From the NCBI GenBank assembly GCA_003165115.1, contig PLSJ01000493.1, positions 1 through 6,488 of the forward strand: a stretch of 6,488 bases of DNA. Reading direction: 5' to 3'. This DNA comes from Syntrophaceae bacterium (lineage in GTDB: Bacteria; Desulfobacterota; Syntrophorhabdia; Syntrophorhabdales; WCHB1-27). Below the pieces are notes generated by a model, which made no database searches, was not told the DNA's origin, and worked only from the letters and a program-made list of their open reading frames with translations. Made by a program: the position numbers and the translations under genes. The stretch's first letter is position 1, and each line of letters starts with the position of its first letter. This document shows positions 1 through 6,149 of this stretch, in pieces.

Positions 1-234
1 GACTTCAATGATACGGAGGACTCCGCTGTCGTCCGGTATCTCGGCTCCGTCGGCTATGTGGATGCCTACAGGGCCTGCCACAGGGGTGCGGGCAACACGT
101 ATCCCGTCGGCCACCCGACCGCGAGGATCGACTACATTTTTGTGAAAGGGCACACCGCAATCGTTTCGTCAGGATTATTGGCGGACGACCCCGACCTGAG
201 CGACCACATCGGCATTTTTACGGAAATACGATAG
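1..234 (+). CDS. Endonuclease/exonuclease/phosphatase (EEP) family protein, C-terminal fragment
   Basis: The open frame enters from the left edge and gives the last 77 residues of a protein ending in TAG. Three landmarks of the EEP (DNase I-like) fold are visible in the right order: an N-terminal DFN (normally GDFN, metal and phosphate site) at residues 1-3, RIDYIFV at 42-48, and the catalytic SDH at 67-69, followed by a short final strand. In this family the SDH histidine is the general base and the preceding Asp supports it. Members are metal-dependent phosphodiesterases acting on DNA, RNA, phosphoinositides or sphingomyelin, and the tail does not say which substrate applies here. The start and any signal peptide lie outside the window. 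The stop is 13 nt before the fic start codon, so co-transcription with the next two genes is likely. Confidence 0.82.
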   Translation, partial: DFNDTEDSAVVRYLGSVGYVDAYRACHRGAGNTYPVGHPTARIDYIFVKGHTAIVSSGLLADDPDLSDHIGIFTEIR

Positions 235-247
235 TCTGGAGCACTCT

Positions 248-1867
248 ATGCCGCACCGGGAGGGCTACTTCGTTCTCGCGTACTCGTGGGACCATCATTG
301 CCAGGTGCTTTACGACTCGATCGAGAAAAGACTTCAACAGGTGGAGGCTGCGGTCTCCGAGCTTGAACAGGACGGGGCCGGCGAGAGCGAGGCGCTGCTC
401 GATTATTACAAGAAATGGCACTACCACAACGAGCTTTATCACCTCACGATGGCGGAGATCGGAAGCAGGCAGTTCGTCATCAATTCCCTGGGGTACAGGG
501 GTTACGGCGTCAACCGGGACTTCCTCAGGGCACTGGGCGCCCTTGCGGAGCGGTACGGGGGGCTGGAACGCTCCATAACAGAGCGGTTTTACCGGAAAAC
601 AACAGCCCTGGAACAGAAGCTCTCCCTGGCCCGGGACATCCTCGATCAGCGCCGCTCCGACCAAATCATCCGGGAGCTGGCAAGGAAACTGGGCTGGGAC
701 CCCGGCGCGGAAATCCCTCACGCGGGGCGGGAGACCGGCCTGGACCTCGATCATTATTTCCGGGTGATGTCCGGTGAGACGTCGTGGCAGGCCAATGCGG
801 CCATCTTCCAGAAGATGTTTTTCTCCGGCGGCGCCTCCTCCATGACCATCATGAAGGGAAGCGCCGGGCTTCACAACCGCCGGTCGGGCCGGGAGCTGAA
901 GCTCCTGGCCAACAGGAACTTCGTCGACACGGGCCGTGAGCTGTTCTCCGCGCTCCAGGACTTCACCGAGATCGGGGTCGGCCTTTTGAAGAGGATCCAC
1001 TACGGGCTGTCGAGAGACCTCGATTCCGACCGGGGAAGCTTCCGGCGGATCGATTTCCCCGACAGGAACGGCGTCACCTTCGAATTCGCCAATTTCCATC
1101 GGGAGACGGCGGACCTGGTCATCGTCCTGAACGAGACGGCGCACAGCTTCCATCACCTGCACGATTTCATTTACAACCTCGCCCGCTCCTACTACATGTT
1201 TATCGGGATCCACCCTTTTTGGGACGGCAACGGCCGGGTGGGGAGATGTTTCCTCAATTTCTTGTTCATGAAGAAAGGTCTGCCGCCGGTCGTCCTCGAT
1301 GACAGGGAGGAAGTCCTCGCCCTTCCCCGCTACGGGGGGTCGATAGAGGACATGCACAATTATCTGAAAGGCGCGCTGCATCGGGCATGCGAGACCTACT
1401 TCTACGAGAGGGGGAAACTCGAATCCTTCGGCTTCCTGCAAAAAAGGGTCTACAACACGGCATTCGATTCCGGCTTCCATTTCAGGCAGATAGAAGGTTC
1501 GCCGCCCAGGATCGAGGTGGACTTCCAGGCGTACGTGTGCGGCGACCGGCATCTCCGCGACATCCTGACGGACCAGTGCAGGGTGGTCTTTCCCGACGCG
1601 GCGCTTCTCCACGACATGACCGTCTATTGCGGTTTCTGCAACGGTCCTTTCACGCAGTGGCGCCATTCCTTCAGTCTCAAAGAGGTATACAGAAAAGAGA
1701 CCGCCTCGGAAATCGGGGGCGTCAGGACCTTCGATGTGGACTTCGTCGTCGATGTGCCGGGGCAGGTAAAGAGGGGCGACTATTTCAGCTGCTCCGTCAC
1801 CGGCGGAGAGGCGGGTCTCGTCTTCAATAACAAAGGGTTGAATTATTCGTACCGCCTGGACCTATAA
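248..1867 (+). CDS. Fic-domain protein (putative AMP/nucleotidyl transferase) with C-terminal beta-rich extension
   Basis: This 539-aa protein carries a complete Fic active site, HPFWDGNGRVGR, at residues 322-333, matching HPFx(D/E)GNGRxxR: catalytic His322, metal-binding Asp326 and phosphate-binding Gly/Asn/Arg residues. Fic enzymes usually transfer AMP from ATP to a hydroxyl side chain of a target protein. Other Fic landmarks are a flap-like strand at about 275-283 (GVTFEF) and a post-motif LPPVVLDDREE. Residues 1-120 look helical and charged. The region SSMTIMKG at 197-204 sits where class II Fic proteins carry the inhibitory (S/T)xxxE(G/N) helix, but the Glu position appears to be Lys203. 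Residues from about 410 to 539 are beta-rich and lie outside the Fic fold. No signal peptide or membrane segment is seen. The ATG is preceded by GGAG at 238-241, 6 nt upstream. The target protein and biological role are unknown. Confidence 0.88.
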   Translation: MPHREGYFVLAYSWDHHCQVLYDSIEKRLQQVEAAVSELEQDGAGESEALLDYYKKWHYHNELYHLTMAEIGSRQFVINSLGYRGYGVNRDFLRALGALAERYGGLERSITERFYRKTTALEQKLSLARDILDQRRSDQIIRELARKLGWDPGAEIPHAGRETGLDLDHYFRVMSGETSWQANAAIFQKMFFSGGASSMTIMKGSAGLHNRRSGRELKLLANRNFVDTGRELFSALQDFTEIGVGLLKRIHYGLSRDLDSDRGSFRRIDFPDRNGVTFEFANFHRETADLVIVLNETAHSFHHLHDFIYNLARSYYMFIGIHPFWDGNGRVGRCFLNFLFMKKGLPPVVLDDREEVLALPRYGGSIEDMHNYLKGALHRACETYFYERGKLESFGFLQKRVYNTAFDSGFHFRQIEGSPPRIEVDFQAYVCGDRHLRDILTDQCRVVFPDAALLHDMTVYCGFCNGPFTQWRHSFSLKEVYRKETASEIGGVRTFDVDFVVDVPGQVKRGDYFSCSVTGGEAGLVFNNKGLNYSYRLDL

Positions 1868-1882
1868 GTAAGGACCCGCGAG

Positions 1883-3490
1883 ATGGTGTCGGCCGAAGAA
1901 TTCGCACAGCCTTCGTACAAATGGATAGGGGAGAGGCATTTCGTCGAGAACCTCCAGGGATGGAACATATCCTTGTTCCCCGGCGGCATAGGCTTTTCCT
2001 TCTTCAACTATTCCGATGAAAAGGCATTGAGGGTAGAGTTGTCGGTGGGCAGAGAAGACGGTGTGACCGAGTACTATCTTTCGGACGCCTACTACTGCGG
2101 CGAATGGGGAGGGGGCTGGCACAAGTGGCAGACGCACCGGCTGCCGCTTTTCCCCTACGAGGGTCTGCACGGCCTCATGACCTCCATGACCTTCGCCTAC
2201 AGCATACTGAAGGACAGCGTTATCATCCCCTCCCGCTACCGCTACCGTTTCGCGACGCTCGATGACTTTTACCGGGGCTGGCTGAGTACCGACGATTTCC
2301 ACGACCCGGCGATCAAGGCGGAAAACGTCGAGCCCATCGAAACTGCCGACGCTTCCCTCTTTCAGGCAGCATACGAGCGGCTGAACGCCCCCGAAACAGA
2401 CCGGTTTATCACCCCCCTTTTCACGAGGGGCGACACGGGTTCGCCCGGCCACCCCATCCACGAGATACACCGGGCCATCGACCGGGTGATAGGGCGGAAA
2501 GCCGACGAGCCGAGGCGTGGGGCCACTATCCGTCTCGCCATGTTCGATTTCGACAGCGAGCACGTGGCACGGCATCTGGCCTACGCAAAGGAGAAAGGGG
2601 TGGAGGTCGAGTGCATCGGCGACTGGGGCCAGGTAAGCTCCATGAACGCCTCCCCGCACATAGCATACTTGCGCCGGGCAGGTGTGAAGGTCTACGGGAT
2701 CAGCCGCAACGACCCCTCCCGGCACCGGGAAGACATATCGAGCATGCACACGAAATTCATCCTCTTCGATGACGACGTCGTCCACTCGGGTTCGTACAAC
2801 CTCCACTTCCACCTCTGGGGCGGCAACAGGGAGAACGGTCTCGTCTACCGGTCGAAGGATGCCTGCCTGCTTTATGAGGCCGTGTACCGCGCCCTGAGGA
2901 GTGGTCACAGGGTGGCGCTCGACGTAGACCCCCCGGCCCGGCACAATCTCTATTACAGTTTCGGCACATACAACGCCGGGCCCAAGACGTTTCGCGCCCA
3001 GGACGCGATCGTCTCCGAGATCGAGGGTGCCGCCCATTCGATCGTCGTCTGTATGTTCGACCTTTCCGCCCTTCCGGGCATCGCCTTCGGCTCGGGGCGA
3101 GAGACCGACGCGATCGAGGCCCTTATCCGGGCGAGGGACAGGGGGGTGCGCGTGCGGATCATCCTCAACGGCATGATCACCCACACGGGCCCTTTGCCCG
3201 AGCCGTGGGACAAGGCGTTTCCCAGACCCCTGAAAGCGTGCCTCAACCGGCTCAAAGATGCCTGGATGGAGGTCTCCTACGTCTACTATTGGGAAAGCAT
3301 CTATTCCCCGCTCCACCACAAATTCGCCGTCTTCGACGCATGCACCGTGATCACCGGTTCCTATAACTGGTACGAGCCGAGTCTTTCATCCGACGAAGTC
3401 CTGACGGTGACCAGGGACGAGGTGATTGCCGCGGCATTCCTCGAAGAAGCGGAACTGATACTCGGGTCTTTCAGGATAGAGCGGCAGTAA
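1883..3490 (+). CDS. Phospholipase D-like protein with two HKD motifs and an N-terminal accessory domain
   Basis: This 535-aa protein has two HxKx4D motifs: HTKFILFD at residues 289-296 followed by SGSYN (302-306), and HHKFAVFD at 478-485 followed by TGSYNW (491-496). This is the normal pair that forms one active site in PLD-superfamily enzymes, in which a His makes a covalent phospho-enzyme intermediate. Family members include phospholipases, cardiolipin synthases and nucleases, and the motifs alone do not decide the substrate. Residues 1 to about 150 are aromatic-rich and beta-rich (GFSFFNYSDEKALRVELSV, then a Gly/Trp-rich stretch around 75-82) and lie outside the PLD fold. No signal peptide or membrane helix is evident, so a cytoplasmic location is likely. 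The start is supported by AAGGA at 1870-1874, 8 nt before ATG. It lies 15 nt after the fic stop, so translation in one operon is likely. Confidence 0.9.
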   Translation: MVSAEEFAQPSYKWIGERHFVENLQGWNISLFPGGIGFSFFNYSDEKALRVELSVGREDGVTEYYLSDAYYCGEWGGGWHKWQTHRLPLFPYEGLHGLMTSMTFAYSILKDSVIIPSRYRYRFATLDDFYRGWLSTDDFHDPAIKAENVEPIETADASLFQAAYERLNAPETDRFITPLFTRGDTGSPGHPIHEIHRAIDRVIGRKADEPRRGATIRLAMFDFDSEHVARHLAYAKEKGVEVECIGDWGQVSSMNASPHIAYLRRAGVKVYGISRNDPSRHREDISSMHTKFILFDDDVVHSGSYNLHFHLWGGNRENGLVYRSKDACLLYEAVYRALRSGHRVALDVDPPARHNLYYSFGTYNAGPKTFRAQDAIVSEIEGAAHSIVVCMFDLSALPGIAFGSGRETDAIEALIRARDRGVRVRIILNGMITHTGPLPEPWDKAFPRPLKACLNRLKDAWMEVSYVYYWESIYSPLHHKFAVFDACTVITGSYNWYEPSLSSDEVLTVTRDEVIAAAFLEEAELILGSFRIERQ

Positions 3491-3595
3491 AAGCGAAAAG
3501 GAGCGTGATTATCGGCCAAAGGCATAGAGAGAAGGAAGACGCGCTGAAAGTCTTATGGGACGGAGAGATGATCGATCCTTGCCCGACGGTGCCGC
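3491..3595. other. Convergent intergenic stretch after the PLD gene
   Basis: This stretch lies between the PLD-like stop and the stop of the small minus-strand gene. I see no stem-loop followed by a T-run on either strand, so no intrinsic terminator can be called for either converging transcript. A 38-codon plus-strand frame starting at GTG 3505 runs through it but has a poorly spaced Shine-Dalgarno sequence and is not called. Confidence 0.5.
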
Positions 3596-3667
3596 TTACT
3601 CTTGATAGTACGCATACATGAAGTAGCTGATGAAGAGGACAGCGGCGAAGACGCTCGATTCTACCAT
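3596..3667 (-). CDS. Small single-span membrane protein (23 aa), sigma-54 controlled
   Basis: This short reading frame begins ATG at 3667 and ends TAA at 3596-3598. The product starts MVESS, continues with a hydrophobic stretch VFAAVLFISYFMYAYY (residues 6-21) and ends QE. That is one short transmembrane segment, with an acidic residue near the N-terminus and one at the C-terminus. The case for a real gene is the signals around it: AAGGAGGG at 3672-3679, 4 nt before the ATG, and a near-consensus -24/-12 promoter at 3705-3721. That promoter would start transcription near 3694 and give a leader of about 27 nt. Small peptides of this type are often accessory subunits of membrane complexes such as terminal oxidases or the Kdp pump (CydX, KdpF), but I do not recognise this one and assign no function. 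No gene follows it on the same strand in the window. Confidence 0.6.
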   Translation of the reverse strand: MVESSVFAAVLFISYFMYAYYQE

Positions 3668-3671
3668 GTCA

Positions 3672-3679
3672 CCCTCCTT
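3672..3679 (-). promoter_or_regulatory. Strong Shine-Dalgarno sequence of the 23-aa gene
   Basis: Read on the minus strand, this is AAGGAGGG followed by TGAC and then ATG. It contains the full AGGAGG anti-16S complement at good spacing. It is the best ribosome binding site in the window and the main reason to accept such a short gene. Confidence 0.65.
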
Positions 3680-3704
3680 GTCGCAGAAACCTGATAGAGG
3701 CAAT

Positions 3705-3721
3705 TACAAGAAACGTGCCAG
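3705..3721 (-). promoter_or_regulatory. Sigma-54 (-24/-12) promoter
   Basis: The minus strand reads CTGGCACG TTTC TTGTA. The sigma-54 consensus is YTGGCACG N4 TTGCW, so the -24 element is exact and the spacing is exact (10 nt between the GG and the -12 doublet). The -12 element has GT instead of GC, the only mismatch. The expected start point is near 3694. Promoters of this kind need an AAA+ enhancer-binding protein, usually bound 80-200 nt upstream, and a dyad lies in that range at 3851-3889. The promoter points at the small membrane-protein gene. Confidence 0.6.
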
Positions 3722-3850
3722 GTTTTATGGCTGTCTGTGTTACCGGCGAGCTGCACGAAGGCGGCGGGATCCCCGGAAGGTTTGTCGCTGCGAGGGGCCT
3801 GGAAGAGGGGAATTGTCCGTGCCGGAAAAAGAATGGGGAGCGCCCGCGTG

Positions 3851-3889
3851 CGTCTCATGCCATGAGACAGGGTCTTGCCGCATGAGACG
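3851..3889. promoter_or_regulatory. Dyad plus third half-site, candidate enhancer-binding protein site
   Basis: GTCTCAT (3852-3858) and ATGAGAC (3862-3868) form a perfect 7-bp inverted repeat around GCC. A third copy of the half-site, GCATGAGACG at 3880-3889, is a perfect 10-nt complement of CGTCTCATGC at 3851-3860. The second and third half-sites are about 20 bp apart, close to two helical turns. The group lies about 165 nt upstream of the expected sigma-54 start point, which suits an activator site. As RNA it could fold in two mutually exclusive ways, so a role in the 3' end of the glgB transcript is the alternative. There is no T-run for an intrinsic terminator. Confidence 0.4.
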
Positions 3890-3909
3890 TCCCTCTTGCG
3901 AAGAGAGAC
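3889..3909 (-). other. Stem-loop downstream of glgB
   Basis: Read on the minus strand, GTCTCTCTT, loop CGC, then AAGAGGGAC form a 9-bp stem with one G-U pair. It starts about 45 nt after the glgB stop. No U-tract follows, so it is not a standard intrinsic terminator. It may protect or process the 3' end, or act with Rho. It abuts the third half-site of the dyad group. Confidence 0.35.
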
Positions 3910-3953
3910 AAGGGGGCGATAAGGGAGGGGGGGAGGCAACCCCCAGGGGCGTG

Positions 3954-6149
3954 TCAGGCGGGCTTAAGCACAAGGGCCCCGAGGGGCGGGAGGTCGAGGC
4001 TCACGGAGCAGGGGCGTCCGTGCCAGGAGACGGGTTCGCTGTGGCGGCCTCCCAGGTTGCCCACGTTGCTTCCCCCGTAGAACTCGGAGTCGCTGTTGAG
4101 TACCTCCCGGTAGAAACCCCATTTCGGCACACCCACGCGATAGTTGTATCTCGGCACCGGGGTGAAGTTGAAGACGAAGACGAGAAAATCGTCGGGGTTT
4201 TTGGCCCTCCTGACGAAGGAGACGACGCTCCTCTCGTAGTCGCTGAAATCGATCCATTCGAAGCCGCGGTAATTGAAATCGACCTCGTGCATGGACGGCT
4301 CTTTTTGATAGAGCACGTTGAGCTCCCTGACAAAGGTCCGGAGCTTTCTGTGGGGCTCATACCCGAGCAGGTGCCAATCGAGGCTGGCATTCCAGTTCCA
4401 CTCGAACCACTGCCCTATTTCTCCCCCCATGAAGAGGAGCTTCTTGCCGGGCTGGGCGTACATATAGGAAAAGAGGAGCCGGAGGTTCGCAAATTTCCGC
4501 CAGAAGTCGCCGGGCATCTTATCGAGAAGCGAGCGCTTCCCGTAGACCACTTCATCGTGAGAGAGCACAAGGATGAAGTTCTCGGTAAAGGCGTACAAAA
4601 GGGCAAAGGTGAGATTATTCTGATGATATTTGCGAAAGACGGGGTCATCGGTGAAATACCTCAGGATATCGTTCATCCAGCCCATGTTCCATTTCATGCT
4701 GAAGCCCAAGCCCCCGAGATACGTGGGGCTGGAGACCGCCTGCCAGGCAGTCGATTCTTCGGCAATGGTGAGAGTGCCGGGATGGCGGCCGTGCACGATT
4801 TCATTGAACCGTTTTATGAAAGCGACCGCCTCCAGGTTCTGGTTGCCGCCGTATTTGTTGGGAATCCACTCACCGGGCTTTCTCGAGTAGTCGAGGTAGA
4901 GCATGGAGGCGACCGCGTCCACGCGCAGGCCGTCGGCGTGGTAGTGCTCCAGCCAGTGCAGGGCGCTGGCGATGAGGAAACCGCGTACTTCGGTGCGGCC
5001 GAGATTGAAGATGAGGGTGTTCCAGTCGCGATGGAAACCTTCTTTCGGGTCCGCGTGCTCGTAGAGCGGCGTGCCGTCGAAACGCGCCAGCCCAAAGTTG
5101 TCGGAGGGAAAATGCGCCGGCACCCAGTCGAGGATCAGGCCGATCCCCGATTCGTGGCAGCGGTTCACCAGGCGCGCGAAGGCTTCGGGTGGACCGAGCC
5201 GGGCGCTGGGCGCGAACTGTCCGAGCGGCTGATAGCCCCACGAGCCGCCAAACGGATGCTCCATGATCGGCATCAGCCCGATATGCGTGAAGCCCATGTC
5301 CACGGCGTACGGCACCAGGCGGTCGGCCAGATTGCTCCAGCCGTCCGCGCCCTCTGCCGCCGCCGGCATCCATGAAGCGGCGTGCACCTCATAGATGGTG
5401 ATCGGCGCCGTTACCGCGTGGCGGCCGGCAAGCTGCTCGCGCCAGGCGGCGTCGGTCCAGTGCAGGCGCTCGTCGATGACGATCGAGGCGGTCGCGGGCG
5501 GCACCTCCGCGGCGCCCGCGACCGGATCGGCCTTGAGCGGCAGCAGGTTCCCGTCCGGCCCGAGCAGTTCGTATTTGTAGAGCGCGCCGGGGGCGAGGCG
5601 GGGGATGAACAGCTCCCACACCCCCGCGCCCCAGCGCAGCCGCATCGGATGGCAGCGGCCGTCCCATTGGTTGAAGTTGCCCACCACCGAGACGCGCCGG
5701 GCGTTCGGCGCCCAGACGGCGAAGCGCACGCCGGCCACGCCATCCAGCTCGATGACGTGCGCGCCGAGCGTGCGGCCGAGTTCGCGGTGACGGCCCTCGC
5801 CGAGCAGGAACACGTCCACATCGCCGAGCGCCGGGCCGAACGAATAGGGATCTTCGGTGATGCGCTCGCCACCGCCGGCGAGCACGCGCAGGCGGTACGG
5901 AACGCGACCCGGCAGCATGCCCACCCAGAATCCGGCGAGATGGACCCGCTCCAATGTGGCCAGCGTCTGCCCGCCGTCGCGCGCGATCACCTGCACCGCG
6001 GTCGCGTCTGGAATGAACGCGCGGACGGCGCAACCGCCATCGACCTCATGCGGACCGAGCACCGAGAACGGATCGCCATGGCGTGCCTCGACGATGGCAT
6101 CAATGGCGCCTTGAATCGGCAGTCCCTTCATGATCGGGAGTCCCTTCAT
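3954..6149 (-). CDS. glgB: 1,4-alpha-glucan branching enzyme GlgB (GH13)
   Basis: The 731-aa product cuts alpha-1,4 glucan chains and rejoins them as alpha-1,6 branches in glycogen synthesis. N-terminal domain 1 (about 20-115) and a CBM48 domain (about 125-225; FAVWAPNARRVSVVGNFNQW) precede the GH13 barrel (about 250-610) and a C-terminal beta domain. The nucleophile is Asp411 (DGLRVDAV), the acid/base Glu464 (TIAEES) and the third acid Asp532 (LSHDEVVYGK). Spacings of 53 and 68 residues equal those in E. coli GlgB (405, 458, 526), with a constant +6 offset. That offset equals a duplicated MKGLPI at the N-terminus, so Met7 (ATG at 6131) may be the true start. The gene overlaps the upstream maltokinase-like remnant by 4 nt. 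GC is roughly 50-58% in most of the 3' part and about 63-80% in the 5' part, which is unusual within one gene. Confidence 0.95.
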   Translation of the reverse strand: MKGLPIMKGLPIQGAIDAIVEARHGDPFSVLGPHEVDGGCAVRAFIPDATAVQVIARDGGQTLATLERVHLAGFWVGMLPGRVPYRLRVLAGGGERITEDPYSFGPALGDVDVFLLGEGRHRELGRTLGAHVIELDGVAGVRFAVWAPNARRVSVVGNFNQWDGRCHPMRLRWGAGVWELFIPRLAPGALYKYELLGPDGNLLPLKADPVAGAAEVPPATASIVIDERLHWTDAAWREQLAGRHAVTAPITIYEVHAASWMPAAAEGADGWSNLADRLVPYAVDMGFTHIGLMPIMEHPFGGSWGYQPLGQFAPSARLGPPEAFARLVNRCHESGIGLILDWVPAHFPSDNFGLARFDGTPLYEHADPKEGFHRDWNTLIFNLGRTEVRGFLIASALHWLEHYHADGLRVDAVASMLYLDYSRKPGEWIPNKYGGNQNLEAVAFIKRFNEIVHGRHPGTLTIAEESTAWQAVSSPTYLGGLGFSMKWNMGWMNDILRYFTDDPVFRKYHQNNLTFALLYAFTENFILVLSHDEVVYGKRSLLDKMPGDFWRKFANLRLLFSYMYAQPGKKLLFMGGEIGQWFEWNWNASLDWHLLGYEPHRKLRTFVRELNVLYQKEPSMHEVDFNYRGFEWIDFSDYERSVVSFVRRAKNPDDFLVFVFNFTPVPRYNYRVGVPKWGFYREVLNSDSEFYGGSNVGNLGGRHSEPVSWHGRPCSVSLDLPPLGALVLKPA
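6114..6149 (-). repeat. 18-nt tandem duplication at the glgB start
   Basis: Two adjacent 18-nt units (6149-6132 and 6131-6114) differ at two positions, both silent, and each encodes MKGLPI. Each unit starts with ATG, so glgB has two in-frame starts. AAGGGA in the first unit lies 9 nt before the second ATG and can serve as its ribosome binding site. Numbering from the second ATG brings the catalytic residues to the E. coli positions, which favours 6131 as the ancestral start. Confidence 0.8.

Noticed and set aside
218..1666. Long minus-strand open frame opposite the Fic gene
   Set aside because: It is antisense to a gene with an intact Fic motif, its product matches no family I know, and it is a typical shadow frame in GC-rich DNA.
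1862..3319. Long minus-strand open frame opposite the PLD-like gene
   Set aside because: It is antisense to two intact HKD motifs, has no recognisable domain, and its start lies inside the coding region of a confirmed gene.
3505..3621. 38-codon plus-strand frame starting GTG after the PLD-like gene
   Set aside because: The AAGGAG is only 1 nt from the GTG, the product has no recognisable feature, and it runs antisense into the better supported small membrane-protein gene.
3661..3939. 92-codon minus-strand frame between glgB and the small gene
   Set aside because: It covers the sigma-54 promoter and the dyad, overlaps the small-gene start, has no ribosome site and no domain.
3930..3960. G/C-run stem (GGGGG...CCCCC) just after the glgB stop as a terminator
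   Set aside because: The stem is only about 5 bp and no U-tract follows, so homopolymer runs explain it.
3630..5375. Long plus-strand frame opposite glgB and across the intergenic gap
   Set aside because: It is the mirror of the GlgB frame, with no domain and no ribosome site. The part over the gap is charged, low-complexity sequence.
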